The position numbers were made by a program, and so were the translations under genes. Of a stretch of 64,000 nucleotides of DNA, positions 17,725 through 26,955 are shown one piece after another. The stretch's first letter is position 1. Each line of letters starts with the position of its first letter. The notes below the pieces were generated by a model, which had not been told where the DNA came from, did no database searches, and was given only the letters and a program-made list of their open reading frames with translations. Source of the DNA: UBA1046 sp050945515 (GTDB lineage: Bacteria; Bacillota; Clostridia; Saccharofermentanales; DTU023); the NCBI GenBank assembly GCA_050945515.1, contig JBMNTB010000002.1, positions 1-64,000 of the forward strand. Direction: 5' to 3'.

Positions 17725-17753
17725 TTGACAAAGATATATACTTAATTTAGATA
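17725..17753 (+). promoter_or_regulatory. Candidate promoter of clpE
   Basis: A perfect TTGACA (17725-17730) is followed after 17 bases by TAGATA, a poor -10 match. A CtsR heptad repeat was looked for and not found. Confidence 0.4.
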
Positions 17754-17773
17754 GGGATTAAAGGGTGGTGGAC

Positions 17774-20164
17774 ATGGCTAAGTGTTCAATGTGCAAAATA
17801 AATGAGGCGGTTATTTTTACCTCTCGCTTTAATGGCAGCGAAAGGATAGATGAGGGGCTATGTTTGAAATGTGCCTGGGATACTAATATCGGGGGCATAG
17901 AGGAGATATTTGCCAGAGCCGGTATTAATGAATCAAATATAGATGAGCTCACAGAACGCATGAACCAAGTAATGGGTCAGATGTCCGGTCATAATACTGA
18001 AGACCTGCTCCGTATGCTGCTGGGCAATGAAGAAGCCTTGGACGGCTTCAGCTTGCTGAATGATCAAGAGGAGATAGAGGATACAGAAGATAATGACGAA
18101 AACGAGGAGGATAATCCTACAGGTCTGATAACGGCGAATATCGGTGGCGACAGCAATGATCTGTTTGAAGTCAAGCGCAATATCGGAAACAGACAGCGTG
18201 AACGCCGGGAAAGAAGCCGCAAACGGAAGTTCCTGGATCAATTCGGAACCAATCTTACGGATCTAGCCAAAGCCGGCAAGATGGATCGCCTGGTCGGCAG
18301 AGAAAAAGAGATCAACAGAGTGATTCAGATTTTGAATCGCCGCCAGAAGAATAATCCTGCTCTGATCGGAGAGCCGGGCGTAGGCAAGTCTGCTGTGGCA
18401 GAGGGTCTGGCAGTCCGGATTGCAGAAGGTAGGGTTCCTGTCAAATTGCTGGATGAAGAAGTCTATCTCCTGGATATGACAGCCATGGTAGCCGGCACGC
18501 AATTTCGCGGCCAGTTTGAGAGCAGGATGAAGGGCGTGGTGGATGATGCCAGGAGAGCGGGCAATATTATCCTAGTCATTGATGAGCTTCATAATATTAT
18601 GGGTGCCGGTGATGCTGAGGGCGCTATGAACGCTGCCAATATTCTTAAACCGGCGCTGGCCCGTGGTGAGATCAGAGTTATCGGCTCTACTACACTGGAT
18701 GAGTATCGTCGTTTTATTGAAAAGGATTCCGCTCTGGAGCGCAGATTCCAAAGGGTTATAATTGATGAGCCATCTGAAGCGGATACTCTTGAGATCTTGC
18801 GTGGCATTAAGGACTATTACGAGCAGCACCACAATGTTTATTACTCGGATTCTGTCTTGGAGACTGCAGTCAGGCTGTCAGCTCGCTATATTACTGAGCG
18901 CTATTTGCCGGATAAGGCGATTGATCTGCTGGATGAGGCGGGTTCCGAAGTCAATCTCAGAAACAGCCAACTGGTAGAACTGCATGACAGACAGCAAAAA
19001 CATGAGGAATTGCTTCAGGCTACAGAAGATCTGAATCGAAAACTGGGTGGTACCCTGGCAGAAGAAGACAGAGTCTCGCTTTACGAAGAGCAGGCAGCCA
19101 TTAAATCCCAATTGCTGCGTCTGGAAAGTGAGCTGGCGGGATTACAGACAGCTGCTGAACCGGTCGCAGTCACCGAGAGGGATATCGCAGAGGTAGTGGA
19201 GATGTGGACCGGCATTCCCGTAACCAGGATTTCTGAGACGGAATCTGAGCGTTTGCTGGGCCTGGAAGATAGGTTGCATCAGACAGTGATCGGCCAACAA
19301 GAAGCAGTATCAGCGGTAGCGCGTGCCATCAGGAGACAGAGGTCTGGTCTGGTCAACAGAAATAAACCTGCCTCATTTATCTTCGTCGGTCCGACCGGTG
19401 TCGGAAAAACGGAGCTGGCCAAAGCCGTTGCTGAAGCTATGTTCGATTCCCGGGAAGCTATTGTACGCCTCGACATGTCAGAATATATGGAACCGCATAC
19501 GGTCAGCAAATTGATTGGTTCACCGCCTGGTTATGTCGGTTATGATGACGGCGGTCAGCTAACCGAACGCATCAGAAGAAAACCTTATAGTGTTATTCTG
19601 CTGGATGAGATAGAAAAAGCGCATGCAGATGTTTTCAATATGCTGTTGCAAATACTGGACGAAGGACGTCTGACTGACAGCCACGGCCGTGTGGTGAACT
19701 TCTCCAACACATTGATTATTATGACCAGCAATGCCGGAACCTCGTTTAAGGGACACACCATCGGCTTTGGCAATCAGGAGCATGAGGCTCTGACTAACCG
19801 GGTTCATACTGTGCTACGGGAGATGTTCAGACCGGAATTTTTGAACAGGGTTGATGAAATTGTAGTTTTCCATGAATTATCTCCGAATGATTTAAGGCAG
19901 ATTGTAGATCTGATGTTGGCTGAGATACAGGCTGATCTGGAATTCAAGGGACTGAAACTGATTGTGACGGATGCAGCCCGGGATGAGTTGGTCAAAGGCG
20001 GATATGATAAAAAATACGGAGCCAGGCCTTTGCGGCGCCTGATTACCAAGACAATAGAAGACAGATTAGCTGATCTGATGCTGTCCGGAGAACTGGAAGG
20101 GGCGGCGGGGATATCCTGCGACTTTGATCAGAGCAAAGGCGAGTATAACTTTGCCTGGATTTAG
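17774..20164 (+). CDS. clpE: ClpE-type AAA+ unfoldase
   Basis: HSP100/Clp ATPases unfold proteins for the ClpP protease. This 796-residue protein starts with a CxxC...CxxC zinc finger (CSMC, CLKC) instead of the ClpC N-terminal repeats, which is diagnostic of ClpE. An acidic linker follows. AAA-1 has Walker A GEPGVGKSAVAEG and Walker B VIDELHN. A short middle coiled coil follows, then AAA-2 (GPTGVGKTELAKA, LLDEIEKAH). The IGF tripeptide in GHTIGFGN matches the ClpP-docking loop. ATG 17774 is preferred over two GTG codons at 17765/17768 because AAGGG lies about eight bases before it. Likely a stress gene; it appears monocistronic. Confidence 0.9.
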   Translation: MAKCSMCKINEAVIFTSRFNGSERIDEGLCLKCAWDTNIGGIEEIFARAGINESNIDELTERMNQVMGQMSGHNTEDLLRMLLGNEEALDGFSLLNDQEEIEDTEDNDENEEDNPTGLITANIGGDSNDLFEVKRNIGNRQRERRERSRKRKFLDQFGTNLTDLAKAGKMDRLVGREKEINRVIQILNRRQKNNPALIGEPGVGKSAVAEGLAVRIAEGRVPVKLLDEEVYLLDMTAMVAGTQFRGQFESRMKGVVDDARRAGNIILVIDELHNIMGAGDAEGAMNAANILKPALARGEIRVIGSTTLDEYRRFIEKDSALERRFQRVIIDEPSEADTLEILRGIKDYYEQHHNVYYSDSVLETAVRLSARYITERYLPDKAIDLLDEAGSEVNLRNSQLVELHDRQQKHEELLQATEDLNRKLGGTLAEEDRVSLYEEQAAIKSQLLRLESELAGLQTAAEPVAVTERDIAEVVEMWTGIPVTRISETESERLLGLEDRLHQTVIGQQEAVSAVARAIRRQRSGLVNRNKPASFIFVGPTGVGKTELAKAVAEAMFDSREAIVRLDMSEYMEPHTVSKLIGSPPGYVGYDDGGQLTERIRRKPYSVILLDEIEKAHADVFNMLLQILDEGRLTDSHGRVVNFSNTLIIMTSNAGTSFKGHTIGFGNQEHEALTNRVHTVLREMFRPEFLNRVDEIVVFHELSPNDLRQIVDLMLAEIQADLEFKGLKLIVTDAARDELVKGGYDKKYGARPLRRLITKTIEDRLADLMLSGELEGAAGISCDFDQSKGEYNFAWI

Positions 20165-20296
20165 TATGGCCGGGCGAAGAAGAGCATAGCGCAATTTAAG
20201 CTGAGCTAAGGACGTGGAAAGTCTGGCAGCAGTAATATTATAGTATAGTGGTCCAAGCCATTCCGGCTAAGTGCACTAATTGGATTAGGTCTAGAG

Positions 20297-20692
20297 ATGG
20301 TATGGGAAGCAAGATTTTTACTTCAGGGTGGACAGGAAAATTCGACTTCTGATCTGTCGCAGATTGTGACGATACTAGTCAATACTCTGATTCTGTTATT
20401 TCTCGCTGTCGCCGTGACGGCGGCGATCAGCTACTATTTACGGCGCCTGTCTAAAGTTACTTTACTGGAGTCATTTCACGAGCTGTTGGGTGAGAAGGTG
20501 ATTGTTACCAAGACTGCCGGTCCCGAAACAACCGGTGAGTTCCGTTCTGACAGTGGTGAAGAAGGTCAATGTCTGGCCAGCGAATGGATCTATCCCGGAA
20601 TGCCTGCCCGTATCACCAATTATCGTGACGGCATCTACAAAATCAGGCCTTTGCATGTTGATTACCGTGATTTGAGCTCAAAAAACAAATAG
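20297..20692 (+). CDS. Small membrane protein with possible NfeD-like C-terminal domain
   Basis: This 131-residue protein has one clear membrane segment (about residues 24-48) and a soluble C-terminal domain. The pattern LLGEKVIVTKTAGPETTGEFR followed by ITNYRDGIYKIRPL is reminiscent of the OB-fold NfeD domain that accompanies membrane stomatins and proteases, but no stomatin gene is adjacent. Function is unknown. No convincing SD site was seen for the ATG, and the 132 bases upstream show no clear promoter. pgi follows 54 bases after the stop. Confidence 0.6.
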   Translation: MVWEARFLLQGGQENSTSDLSQIVTILVNTLILLFLAVAVTAAISYYLRRLSKVTLLESFHELLGEKVIVTKTAGPETTGEFRSDSGEEGQCLASEWIYPGMPARITNYRDGIYKIRPLHVDYRDLSSKNK

Positions 20693-20746
20693 AGCGACTG
20701 CAATGATGTCGTACGAACAAGGCTTTTGCCAACAAAGGAGATGACC

Positions 20747-22111
20747 ATGTTAAAGTTAGATCTGAACTATCTGCAAGACTTCTTGTCTATGGCTGAGATT
20801 GAGGCTATGGAACCTTTGCTATTGTCCAGCCGGCAGACCCTTGAAAACAAAACAGGGCCGGGTGCGGAATATCTGGGCTGGCTGGATTTGCCGGTCAATT
20901 ATGACCGCGCTGAATTTGCCGCCATCAAAGAGGCTTCAGCTGTGATCAATGAGCAAAGTGATGTTCTGATTGTATGCGGTATCGGCGGTTCATATCTTGG
21001 TGCGCGGGCTGTAATTGAAGCTTTGACGGATCCTTTCTCTGCGCTCAAATCAAGTGGCAAACGGCAGCATCCCCTTGTGCTTTATGCCGGACATCAGCTT
21101 AGCGGCTCATATTTGAAAAATCTGCTGGCTGCCTTAGAGGACCGACGGGTTTCAGTCAATATGATTTCAAAATCCGGAACGACAACTGAGCCGGCAATTG
21201 CCTTTAGGGTGTTAGAGCAGTGGATGCGGGAGCGATACGGAGCTGAGGGAGCCAGAAAGAGAATTTACGCCACAACCGACAGGCAAAGGGGAGCACTGAA
21301 ACAACTGGCTGATGAGCGCGGTTATCAGACCTTTGTGGTACCTGATGATATTGGCGGGCGCTATTCAGTTTTGACTGCGGTAGGATTACTGCCAATAGCT
21401 GTTGCCGGTATTTCGCTTGATGAGCTTATGGCGGGGGCTGCCGCGGCCAGAGACAGATATGCCGGACAAGAACTGCGGCAAAATGATTGTGATCTGTATG
21501 CGGTAGTGAGAAATATTCTGCAAAAGAGGGGCTATACTACCGAGATTCTGGTCAGTTATGAGCCTGGCCTGCAGTACTTCAGTGAATGGTGGAAGCAATT
21601 GTACGGTGAGAGTGAGGGCAAGGATGGACGCGGTCTATTTCCTGCCAGCATGAGCTTTACTACTGATCTGCATTCTTTGGGCCAGTATGTTCAGGATGGG
21701 CGCCGGATTCTCATGGAGACGGTGCTGCAGGTGGAGACGGCCCAAGAGGATATCGTCATTCAGAGCAGTGCTGAGGATCAGGATGGTCTGAATTATCTGG
21801 CCGGCAAAACAATGAGTGAAATCAACCGCATGGCTCTATATGGCACAGCTATGGCTCATGTAGCAGGCGGTGTGCCTGTCCAATTGTTGAAACTGTCTGA
21901 GTTGTCAGCTTTTGTTCTGGGCGAATTAATCTATTTTTTCCAGAAAGCCTGCGCTGTCAGCGGCTATCTCAATGCTGTCAATCCTTTTAATCAGCCCGGG
22001 GTTGAGAGTTATAAGCGCAATATGTATGCACTGCTGGGCAAGCCCGGCTTTGAAGCCGAAAGGTTGAAGTTGGAAAAACGTCTGTCCGCCGAGGGTTCTG
22101 ATCTTAGATGA
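20747..22111 (+). CDS. pgi: Glucose-6-phosphate isomerase
   Basis: Pgi interconverts glucose-6-phosphate and fructose-6-phosphate in glycolysis. The 454-residue protein carries both family signatures, DDIGGRYSVLTAVGLLPIA and GYLNAVNPFNQPGVESYK, and the sugar-phosphate motif SKSGTTTEP. The length is that of short bacterial PGIs. ATG 20747 lies six bases after AAAGGAG; the ATG at 20741 abuts the SD, and a longer frame from TTG 20726 contains it. The stop overlaps the start of the next gene by four bases, so translation is probably coupled. Confidence 0.94.
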   Translation: MLKLDLNYLQDFLSMAEIEAMEPLLLSSRQTLENKTGPGAEYLGWLDLPVNYDRAEFAAIKEASAVINEQSDVLIVCGIGGSYLGARAVIEALTDPFSALKSSGKRQHPLVLYAGHQLSGSYLKNLLAALEDRRVSVNMISKSGTTTEPAIAFRVLEQWMRERYGAEGARKRIYATTDRQRGALKQLADERGYQTFVVPDDIGGRYSVLTAVGLLPIAVAGISLDELMAGAAAARDRYAGQELRQNDCDLYAVVRNILQKRGYTTEILVSYEPGLQYFSEWWKQLYGESEGKDGRGLFPASMSFTTDLHSLGQYVQDGRRILMETVLQVETAQEDIVIQSSAEDQDGLNYLAGKTMSEINRMALYGTAMAHVAGGVPVQLLKLSELSAFVLGELIYFFQKACAVSGYLNAVNPFNQPGVESYKRNMYALLGKPGFEAERLKLEKRLSAEGSDLR

Positions 22112-24726
22112 AGCTGCCGATTCCTCGAGAAATCCTGAGACAGATTGAAAAACCTGCCCGTTATCTAGGCGGAGAATGGAATCAGATTGACAAATCCGGC
22201 TTGCCGGAAGAGAATCAGCTGATCCATTTTGCCTTTTGTTTTCCGGATATTTACGAGATTGGCATGTCCAATCTGGCTTTGCGCATTATTTATGATCTGA
22301 TCAACCGACGCGAGGATGCTTGGTGTGAAAGAGTATTTGCCCCCGCTCCTGATTTCCGCGCTGAGCTTAAAGCACATGGTATTCCTCTGCTTTCGTTGGA
22401 AAGTGGCAGAGCACTGGCGGATTTTGACATAGTAGGTTTCACATTGCAGTATGAGCTGTCTTATACTGCCGTACTCGATATGCTTGATCTGGCCGGAATT
22501 CCTCTGAGATCCTCTGAACGAGCAGAATCCGATCCGCTGGTCTGGGGTGGCGGCCCGCTGATTGTCAATGTAGAACCGATGGCTGCCTTTTTCGATCTCT
22601 TTATGCTGGGTGAGGGCGAAGAGATGATCAGTGCGCTGCTGGATCTCTATCAGAGTTGGCGGCGGAAGCCTAATCGCCAAAAACAGGATTTTCTGCTGGA
22701 AGCTGCTCGGATCCCGGGGGTATATGTTCCGGCTTTTTATGATGTCTGTTATTTACCTGATGGGAAGGTAGAGTCGATTGTGCCCAATCGGCCGGGAATT
22801 TCACCTCGGATCAGAAGGCAGATTATCGAGACGCTCGATTATTCTACTTTCCCGGAAAGACAGATTGTTCCTTTTATAGAGATTGTTCATGACCGGATGT
22901 ACCTGGAGGTTTTCCGTGGCTGCCCGCGCGGCTGCCGCTTCTGCCAGGCAGGCATGATTTACCGCCCGGTCCGTGAGCGCAGTTGGCAAAAGCTTACCGA
23001 GCTGGCTGCCACACTCTATGAAGCGACCGGCTATGATGAGATCGGTCTGCTCTCGCTCAGTAGCAGCGACTACTCGGAAATTGACGCTCTGACTGCAGCT
23101 TTGGTAGCGGATCTGACTGAGGATAAGGTAAATATTTCCCTGCCGTCACTCAGGCTGGACAGTTTTGATTTCGAGTTGATGACTAGGATTTCTGCTACTC
23201 GCAAGGCAGGTTTAACTTTTGCTCCGGAAGCCGGGACACAGCGCCTGCGCGATGTGATCAATAAGAATATCACGGAAGAGGATTTGCTCTCTGCGGCTCA
23301 AACAGCCTTTGCCGGCGGTTGGAACCGTCTGAAACTCTATTTTATGCTGGGTTTGCCAACAGAAACCAGGGAGGACGTAGCAGCTATTGCTACATTGACT
23401 TATCAACTGCTGGAGATCTATCAGGAGTTGGCCAAGCTGGAAAAGCTGCGCAAACCCCAGATTACTGTGAGCACGGCCATGTTTATTCCCAAGCCCTTTA
23501 CACCTTTCCAATGGGTAGCTCAGGCCAGTCCCGAGTTGATGGCGGAACATCAGCAATTGTTGGCTGATGAACTCAAGAGTAGGGTCATCAGTTATCAATG
23601 GCATGATTTCGGCAGCAGTGTGATTGAAGCAGTTCTGGCCAGGGGTGACAGGCGCCTGAGTGAAGTGATTTTTCGCAGCTGGCAGGCGGGAGGTTATCGC
23701 GATAGCTGGCGCGAAGGCTTTGATTTTTCCCGGTGGCAGAAAGCTATGGCCGATTCCGGGCTGACAATCGGGCATTATACCGGCAGCAGAAACAGACACG
23801 AAGTTTTGCCTTGGGATCATCTGGATATTGGGGTAGATAAGGACTTTCTCTGGGAGGAATATGAGAAGGCTCTGCGAGCGGAAACGACCGCCGAATGTCG
23901 GGAATCCTGTAGTCACTGCGGCGCCGAGACCTATCGCTGCGGTGTCTGTATGGAACGCGCAGTACCAAAAAGCCGCAGACAGCAGTCAAACTCATCATTT
24001 GACGAAGACGCCGACAGGCACTCCGTCACTCCTAGTGTTAGGAAAAATTTGTTTCCGGAGCGGTGTGAGGGTACGGAATGGCGACTTAGATTAACCTATT
24101 GTCGTTCAGGTGTACCTGCCTGGTTGGGGCATCTCGATATGATGCGGACGATGGAACGTCTTTTCAAGCGGGCTGATTTGCCGCTGGCCTGGTCGGAGGG
24201 TTTTAACCCGCGTCCGCTGATTGTCTTTGCCTTGCCGGCCGGAGTTGGTATCGAGCTGAAAGCGGATCTTTGTGAAGTAACTTTGAGGTCAGAATTAGTG
24301 CCGAACCCGGAACAGCTGTTATTGAGACTAAATGACGCGGCACCGCAAGGGATAGCCTTCGTTAAAGGCGAAATCAGAACAGAAACGGAACGCAGTCTAA
24401 TGGCTCAGGTCCAGCAGGCGGAATACTGTTTTCACGCCCCGGCTATCGGCCCTGCTATCGCCGAACTGTTTGCCGGTTCCGGTCCTTTGCCGGTTTTGAA
24501 ATATAGTAAAAGAGGTGAGAGGGAGATTGATATCAGGCCGTTATTGCTGAAACTGATTTCTTGGTCGGAGGATGAGGCTTTGCTGCTGGCGAGGGCCGGC
24601 AGTGCGGCTAATCTGCGACCGGATTTGTTTTTGCAAGCTTTATGTCGGGAGACAGGCTATTCCGAGTTTGAGGCCGGCCGAGCCAGGATTGTCAGAGAGC
24701 ACTTGGTGCTGAATTCTGAGACATGA
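22108..24726 (+). CDS. B12-binding-type radical SAM protein fused to DUF2344
   Basis: This 872-residue protein joins two units often encoded as neighbours. An N-terminal region (about 1-200) resembles a cobalamin-binding domain. A radical SAM core has the [4Fe-4S] motif CPRGCRFC at about residue 270. From about 660 a DUF2344-type domain begins (WLGHLDMMRTMERLFKRA and SEGFNPRPLIVFALPAGVGI). A short linker (about 590-620) carries four extra cysteines (CSHC, CGVC). In other Bacillota similar proteins sit near RNase G and ribosomal genes, pointing to RNA or ribosome modification, but the substrate is not known to me. The start overlaps the pgi stop (ATGA). Confidence 0.85.
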   Translation: MKLPIPREILRQIEKPARYLGGEWNQIDKSGLPEENQLIHFAFCFPDIYEIGMSNLALRIIYDLINRREDAWCERVFAPAPDFRAELKAHGIPLLSLESGRALADFDIVGFTLQYELSYTAVLDMLDLAGIPLRSSERAESDPLVWGGGPLIVNVEPMAAFFDLFMLGEGEEMISALLDLYQSWRRKPNRQKQDFLLEAARIPGVYVPAFYDVCYLPDGKVESIVPNRPGISPRIRRQIIETLDYSTFPERQIVPFIEIVHDRMYLEVFRGCPRGCRFCQAGMIYRPVRERSWQKLTELAATLYEATGYDEIGLLSLSSSDYSEIDALTAALVADLTEDKVNISLPSLRLDSFDFELMTRISATRKAGLTFAPEAGTQRLRDVINKNITEEDLLSAAQTAFAGGWNRLKLYFMLGLPTETREDVAAIATLTYQLLEIYQELAKLEKLRKPQITVSTAMFIPKPFTPFQWVAQASPELMAEHQQLLADELKSRVISYQWHDFGSSVIEAVLARGDRRLSEVIFRSWQAGGYRDSWREGFDFSRWQKAMADSGLTIGHYTGSRNRHEVLPWDHLDIGVDKDFLWEEYEKALRAETTAECRESCSHCGAETYRCGVCMERAVPKSRRQQSNSSFDEDADRHSVTPSVRKNLFPERCEGTEWRLRLTYCRSGVPAWLGHLDMMRTMERLFKRADLPLAWSEGFNPRPLIVFALPAGVGIELKADLCEVTLRSELVPNPEQLLLRLNDAAPQGIAFVKGEIRTETERSLMAQVQQAEYCFHAPAIGPAIAELFAGSGPLPVLKYSKRGEREIDIRPLLLKLISWSEDEALLLARAGSAANLRPDLFLQALCRETGYSEFEAGRARIVREHLVLNSET

Positions 24727-24771
24727 GAGGCAAAAATTGTGTATAGTGGTCTAATGGATAGGGGTGACTGA

Positions 24772-26955
24772 ATGTCGGAGAGTAATTTTCGTCTGCCAGG
24801 CTATTTTGCTACCGGGATGGTGATTCAGCAGAAGGTTCCGTTACGGGTGCCTGGTATTTGCGTGCCCGAACAGGAAGTGAGCATCAGTCTGTTTCGCCAG
24901 CCTGCCGATGGGCATATCTTTACTGCTCTTGAAACCCAGTATGGCTTGATCTATGAGGATAAGGACCGTTCTGATCGTTACGGCCGCTTTAATTTTAAGC
25001 TGCCTGCTTTGGAAGCCTCGCTGGATCCGTGTACATTGATACTTTCATGTGCGGGCGCAAATCTGCAAATCGAAGATATTCTCGTAGGGGAAATCTGGTT
25101 TGCGGCAGGCCAGGATAATATGGCGATGCCGGTGGCGAGTTGTGATCTGGCTCTGCGTTTGGATCTGACTGCCATCATGAATCATATCAGGATTTTCGCC
25201 ATGGCTGAGGATGGTCTGGACGATAATATGCCGCAGTACAGTTATTATCCGGTGGGCTATATTGCTTCCGGACGCTGGTACCGGGGGAGCCATCCGGAAG
25301 AGATGGCCGTTGTCTCAGGTATTGCCTATTCTTTTGCCCTGAAGCTGGAAGAACAGTTGCTGCTGCCGATTGGCATTTATGATATGGCCTGTGCGGGAAC
25401 ATATATTCATAGCTGGCTGCCCCGGGAGATTATAGAGCAGGATCCCTATCTAAAAAACCATGTGCGCGAATTGCATCTGTATCGTGATCAGGACAATTGG
25501 AATAGTGCTAATCCTGCTAAGAAAAAGTCGGGGAATCAAGAGGATTCTATTGCCCAGGAAAAGCGGGCAGTGCGCCGACTAAATCTGAAAGATAATCTTG
25601 AGGTACCGCAAAGCGGCAACTTTCAGACGAGATATCAACCTGCCACAATGTTTAACCATAAATTGGCGCCTTTTATTGGACTGGGTGTGCGTGGTGTGCT
25701 CTGGTATCAGGGAGAGAGCGATGCTGACAGTCCGGATTATTATACCAGAGCTTTTCCTGTGCTGGTCTCAGCTCTGAAAGAGATGTTTGTGGCGCCTGAG
25801 AATGATTTGTGCTTAATCTATAGCCAGATCGCTGCCTATTGCTATCCGGGTGCTGATGCCAGGACTGTTGTGTCATTTAATGAGGCGCTCAGCAACTTAA
25901 GACGTAAGCTTCCGATCAAGGCCGGTATGGTAACTATCTCAGATCTGCCCTTGACTTATAACCGACGTAATGAGACTTACCGTTATCCGGCACATCCGGT
26001 AGCTAAAGAAGCGGTTGGCCGGCGCATGGCTAATATAGCTTTGGGTCTTGCTTATGGCTATGATTTGCCCTCTTCCTCACCGGAACCAACAGCCGTGGAA
26101 AAGGTGGGCAATAAATTCATGATTGATTTTGATAAGTTCGGCAAAGCGGCACAGGGCTTGATTCTGCGTCCGGGAACACATAATTTGGAGGGTTTTGCTA
26201 TTTGCGGTTCGGAGCGAATTTTTGTCAAAGCCAGAGCCAGAATTCTATATGGCGTTAAGGTTATCGTCTGGCATGATGAACTGGCAGATCCGGTATCCCT
26301 GACTTATGCTTATGCCAATTTCAACCGTGAGGCTAATCTGACAGGACCTGACGGTATGCCCGTTCCGGCTTTTCGTCTTGATATGGATCCGGCTGATCAT
26401 TATGAGCCTCAGGTCTGGATGAAATGCGATCGGATAACGGATTTCGCTTGGGCTGAGCTCTTGCCTGATCCGGCGCGAATTCCCGAGCATGATTGGCCGG
26501 GAGAAAGAGAGCTCTGGACTATCAGTTCAGGCCGGGGTGAATTAAAACTGGTTCCCAGCCACGAGAATGAAGCTTTAAAAACGATTAAGGCTGAATACAG
26601 AAATGCCGATGAGCGTCCTTTGGTAATGGAACCGCAATTGGGATATGCCTCATCTTACCCGCCGCTGAATTTGTCCGGCTGGGGGGAGCTGGAGATCCTG
26701 CTTCATAATCCGGATCTCGGGGAGAAAAAACTGGGACTTGAGATGGAGGATGAAAATCAGGTAGTCTATATCTTCCCGGAATGTCTGATTCAGCAGCAAC
26801 CGAATTTGCAGGTCGCGAGATTTAATCTTAGTGCAGCTCAGTTGAATCTGGAGCGGATAGTCCGTATTTCTTTCGCCATTCAAGATCCGGGTGGGAAAGG
26901 CAGTTTGGATTTTGAGGGTATTACAACTTCTAGGAGACAGATATGGCAAGAATAG
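24772..26955 (+). CDS. SASA-domain esterase-like protein with altered catalytic residues
   Basis: Sialate O-acetylesterases (SASA family) remove acetyl groups from sialic acids or other glycans using an SGNH-type Ser-Asp-His triad. The 727-residue protein shows block EIWFAAGQDNMAMP (108-120) and WYQGESD (near residue 310). The family block is GQSNM, so the nucleophile Ser is Asp115 here. The C-terminal block reads YPAHP rather than the D-x-H-P I expect, keeping the His but not the Asp. A C-terminal beta-rich region (about 550-727) may be a carbohydrate-binding fold. No signal peptide is visible, so it is probably cytoplasmic. AGGGGTGA precedes the ATG. The gene overlaps valS by 13 bases. Family call good; activity doubtful. 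Confidence 0.72.
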   Translation: MSESNFRLPGYFATGMVIQQKVPLRVPGICVPEQEVSISLFRQPADGHIFTALETQYGLIYEDKDRSDRYGRFNFKLPALEASLDPCTLILSCAGANLQIEDILVGEIWFAAGQDNMAMPVASCDLALRLDLTAIMNHIRIFAMAEDGLDDNMPQYSYYPVGYIASGRWYRGSHPEEMAVVSGIAYSFALKLEEQLLLPIGIYDMACAGTYIHSWLPREIIEQDPYLKNHVRELHLYRDQDNWNSANPAKKKSGNQEDSIAQEKRAVRRLNLKDNLEVPQSGNFQTRYQPATMFNHKLAPFIGLGVRGVLWYQGESDADSPDYYTRAFPVLVSALKEMFVAPENDLCLIYSQIAAYCYPGADARTVVSFNEALSNLRRKLPIKAGMVTISDLPLTYNRRNETYRYPAHPVAKEAVGRRMANIALGLAYGYDLPSSSPEPTAVEKVGNKFMIDFDKFGKAAQGLILRPGTHNLEGFAICGSERIFVKARARILYGVKVIVWHDELADPVSLTYAYANFNREANLTGPDGMPVPAFRLDMDPADHYEPQVWMKCDRITDFAWAELLPDPARIPEHDWPGERELWTISSGRGELKLVPSHENEALKTIKAEYRNADERPLVMEPQLGYASSYPPLNLSGWGELEILLHNPDLGEKKLGLEMEDENQVVYIFPECLIQQQPNLQVARFNLSAAQLNLERIVRISFAIQDPGGKGSLDFEGITTSRRQIWQE

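Noticed and set aside
17658..17773. CtsR operator before clpE
   Set aside because: No GGTCAAA-type tandem heptad is present; only a TTGACA box was found.
26700..26943. T-box leader for valS
   Set aside because: valS starts inside the preceding gene, leaving no room for a specifier/antiterminator structure.
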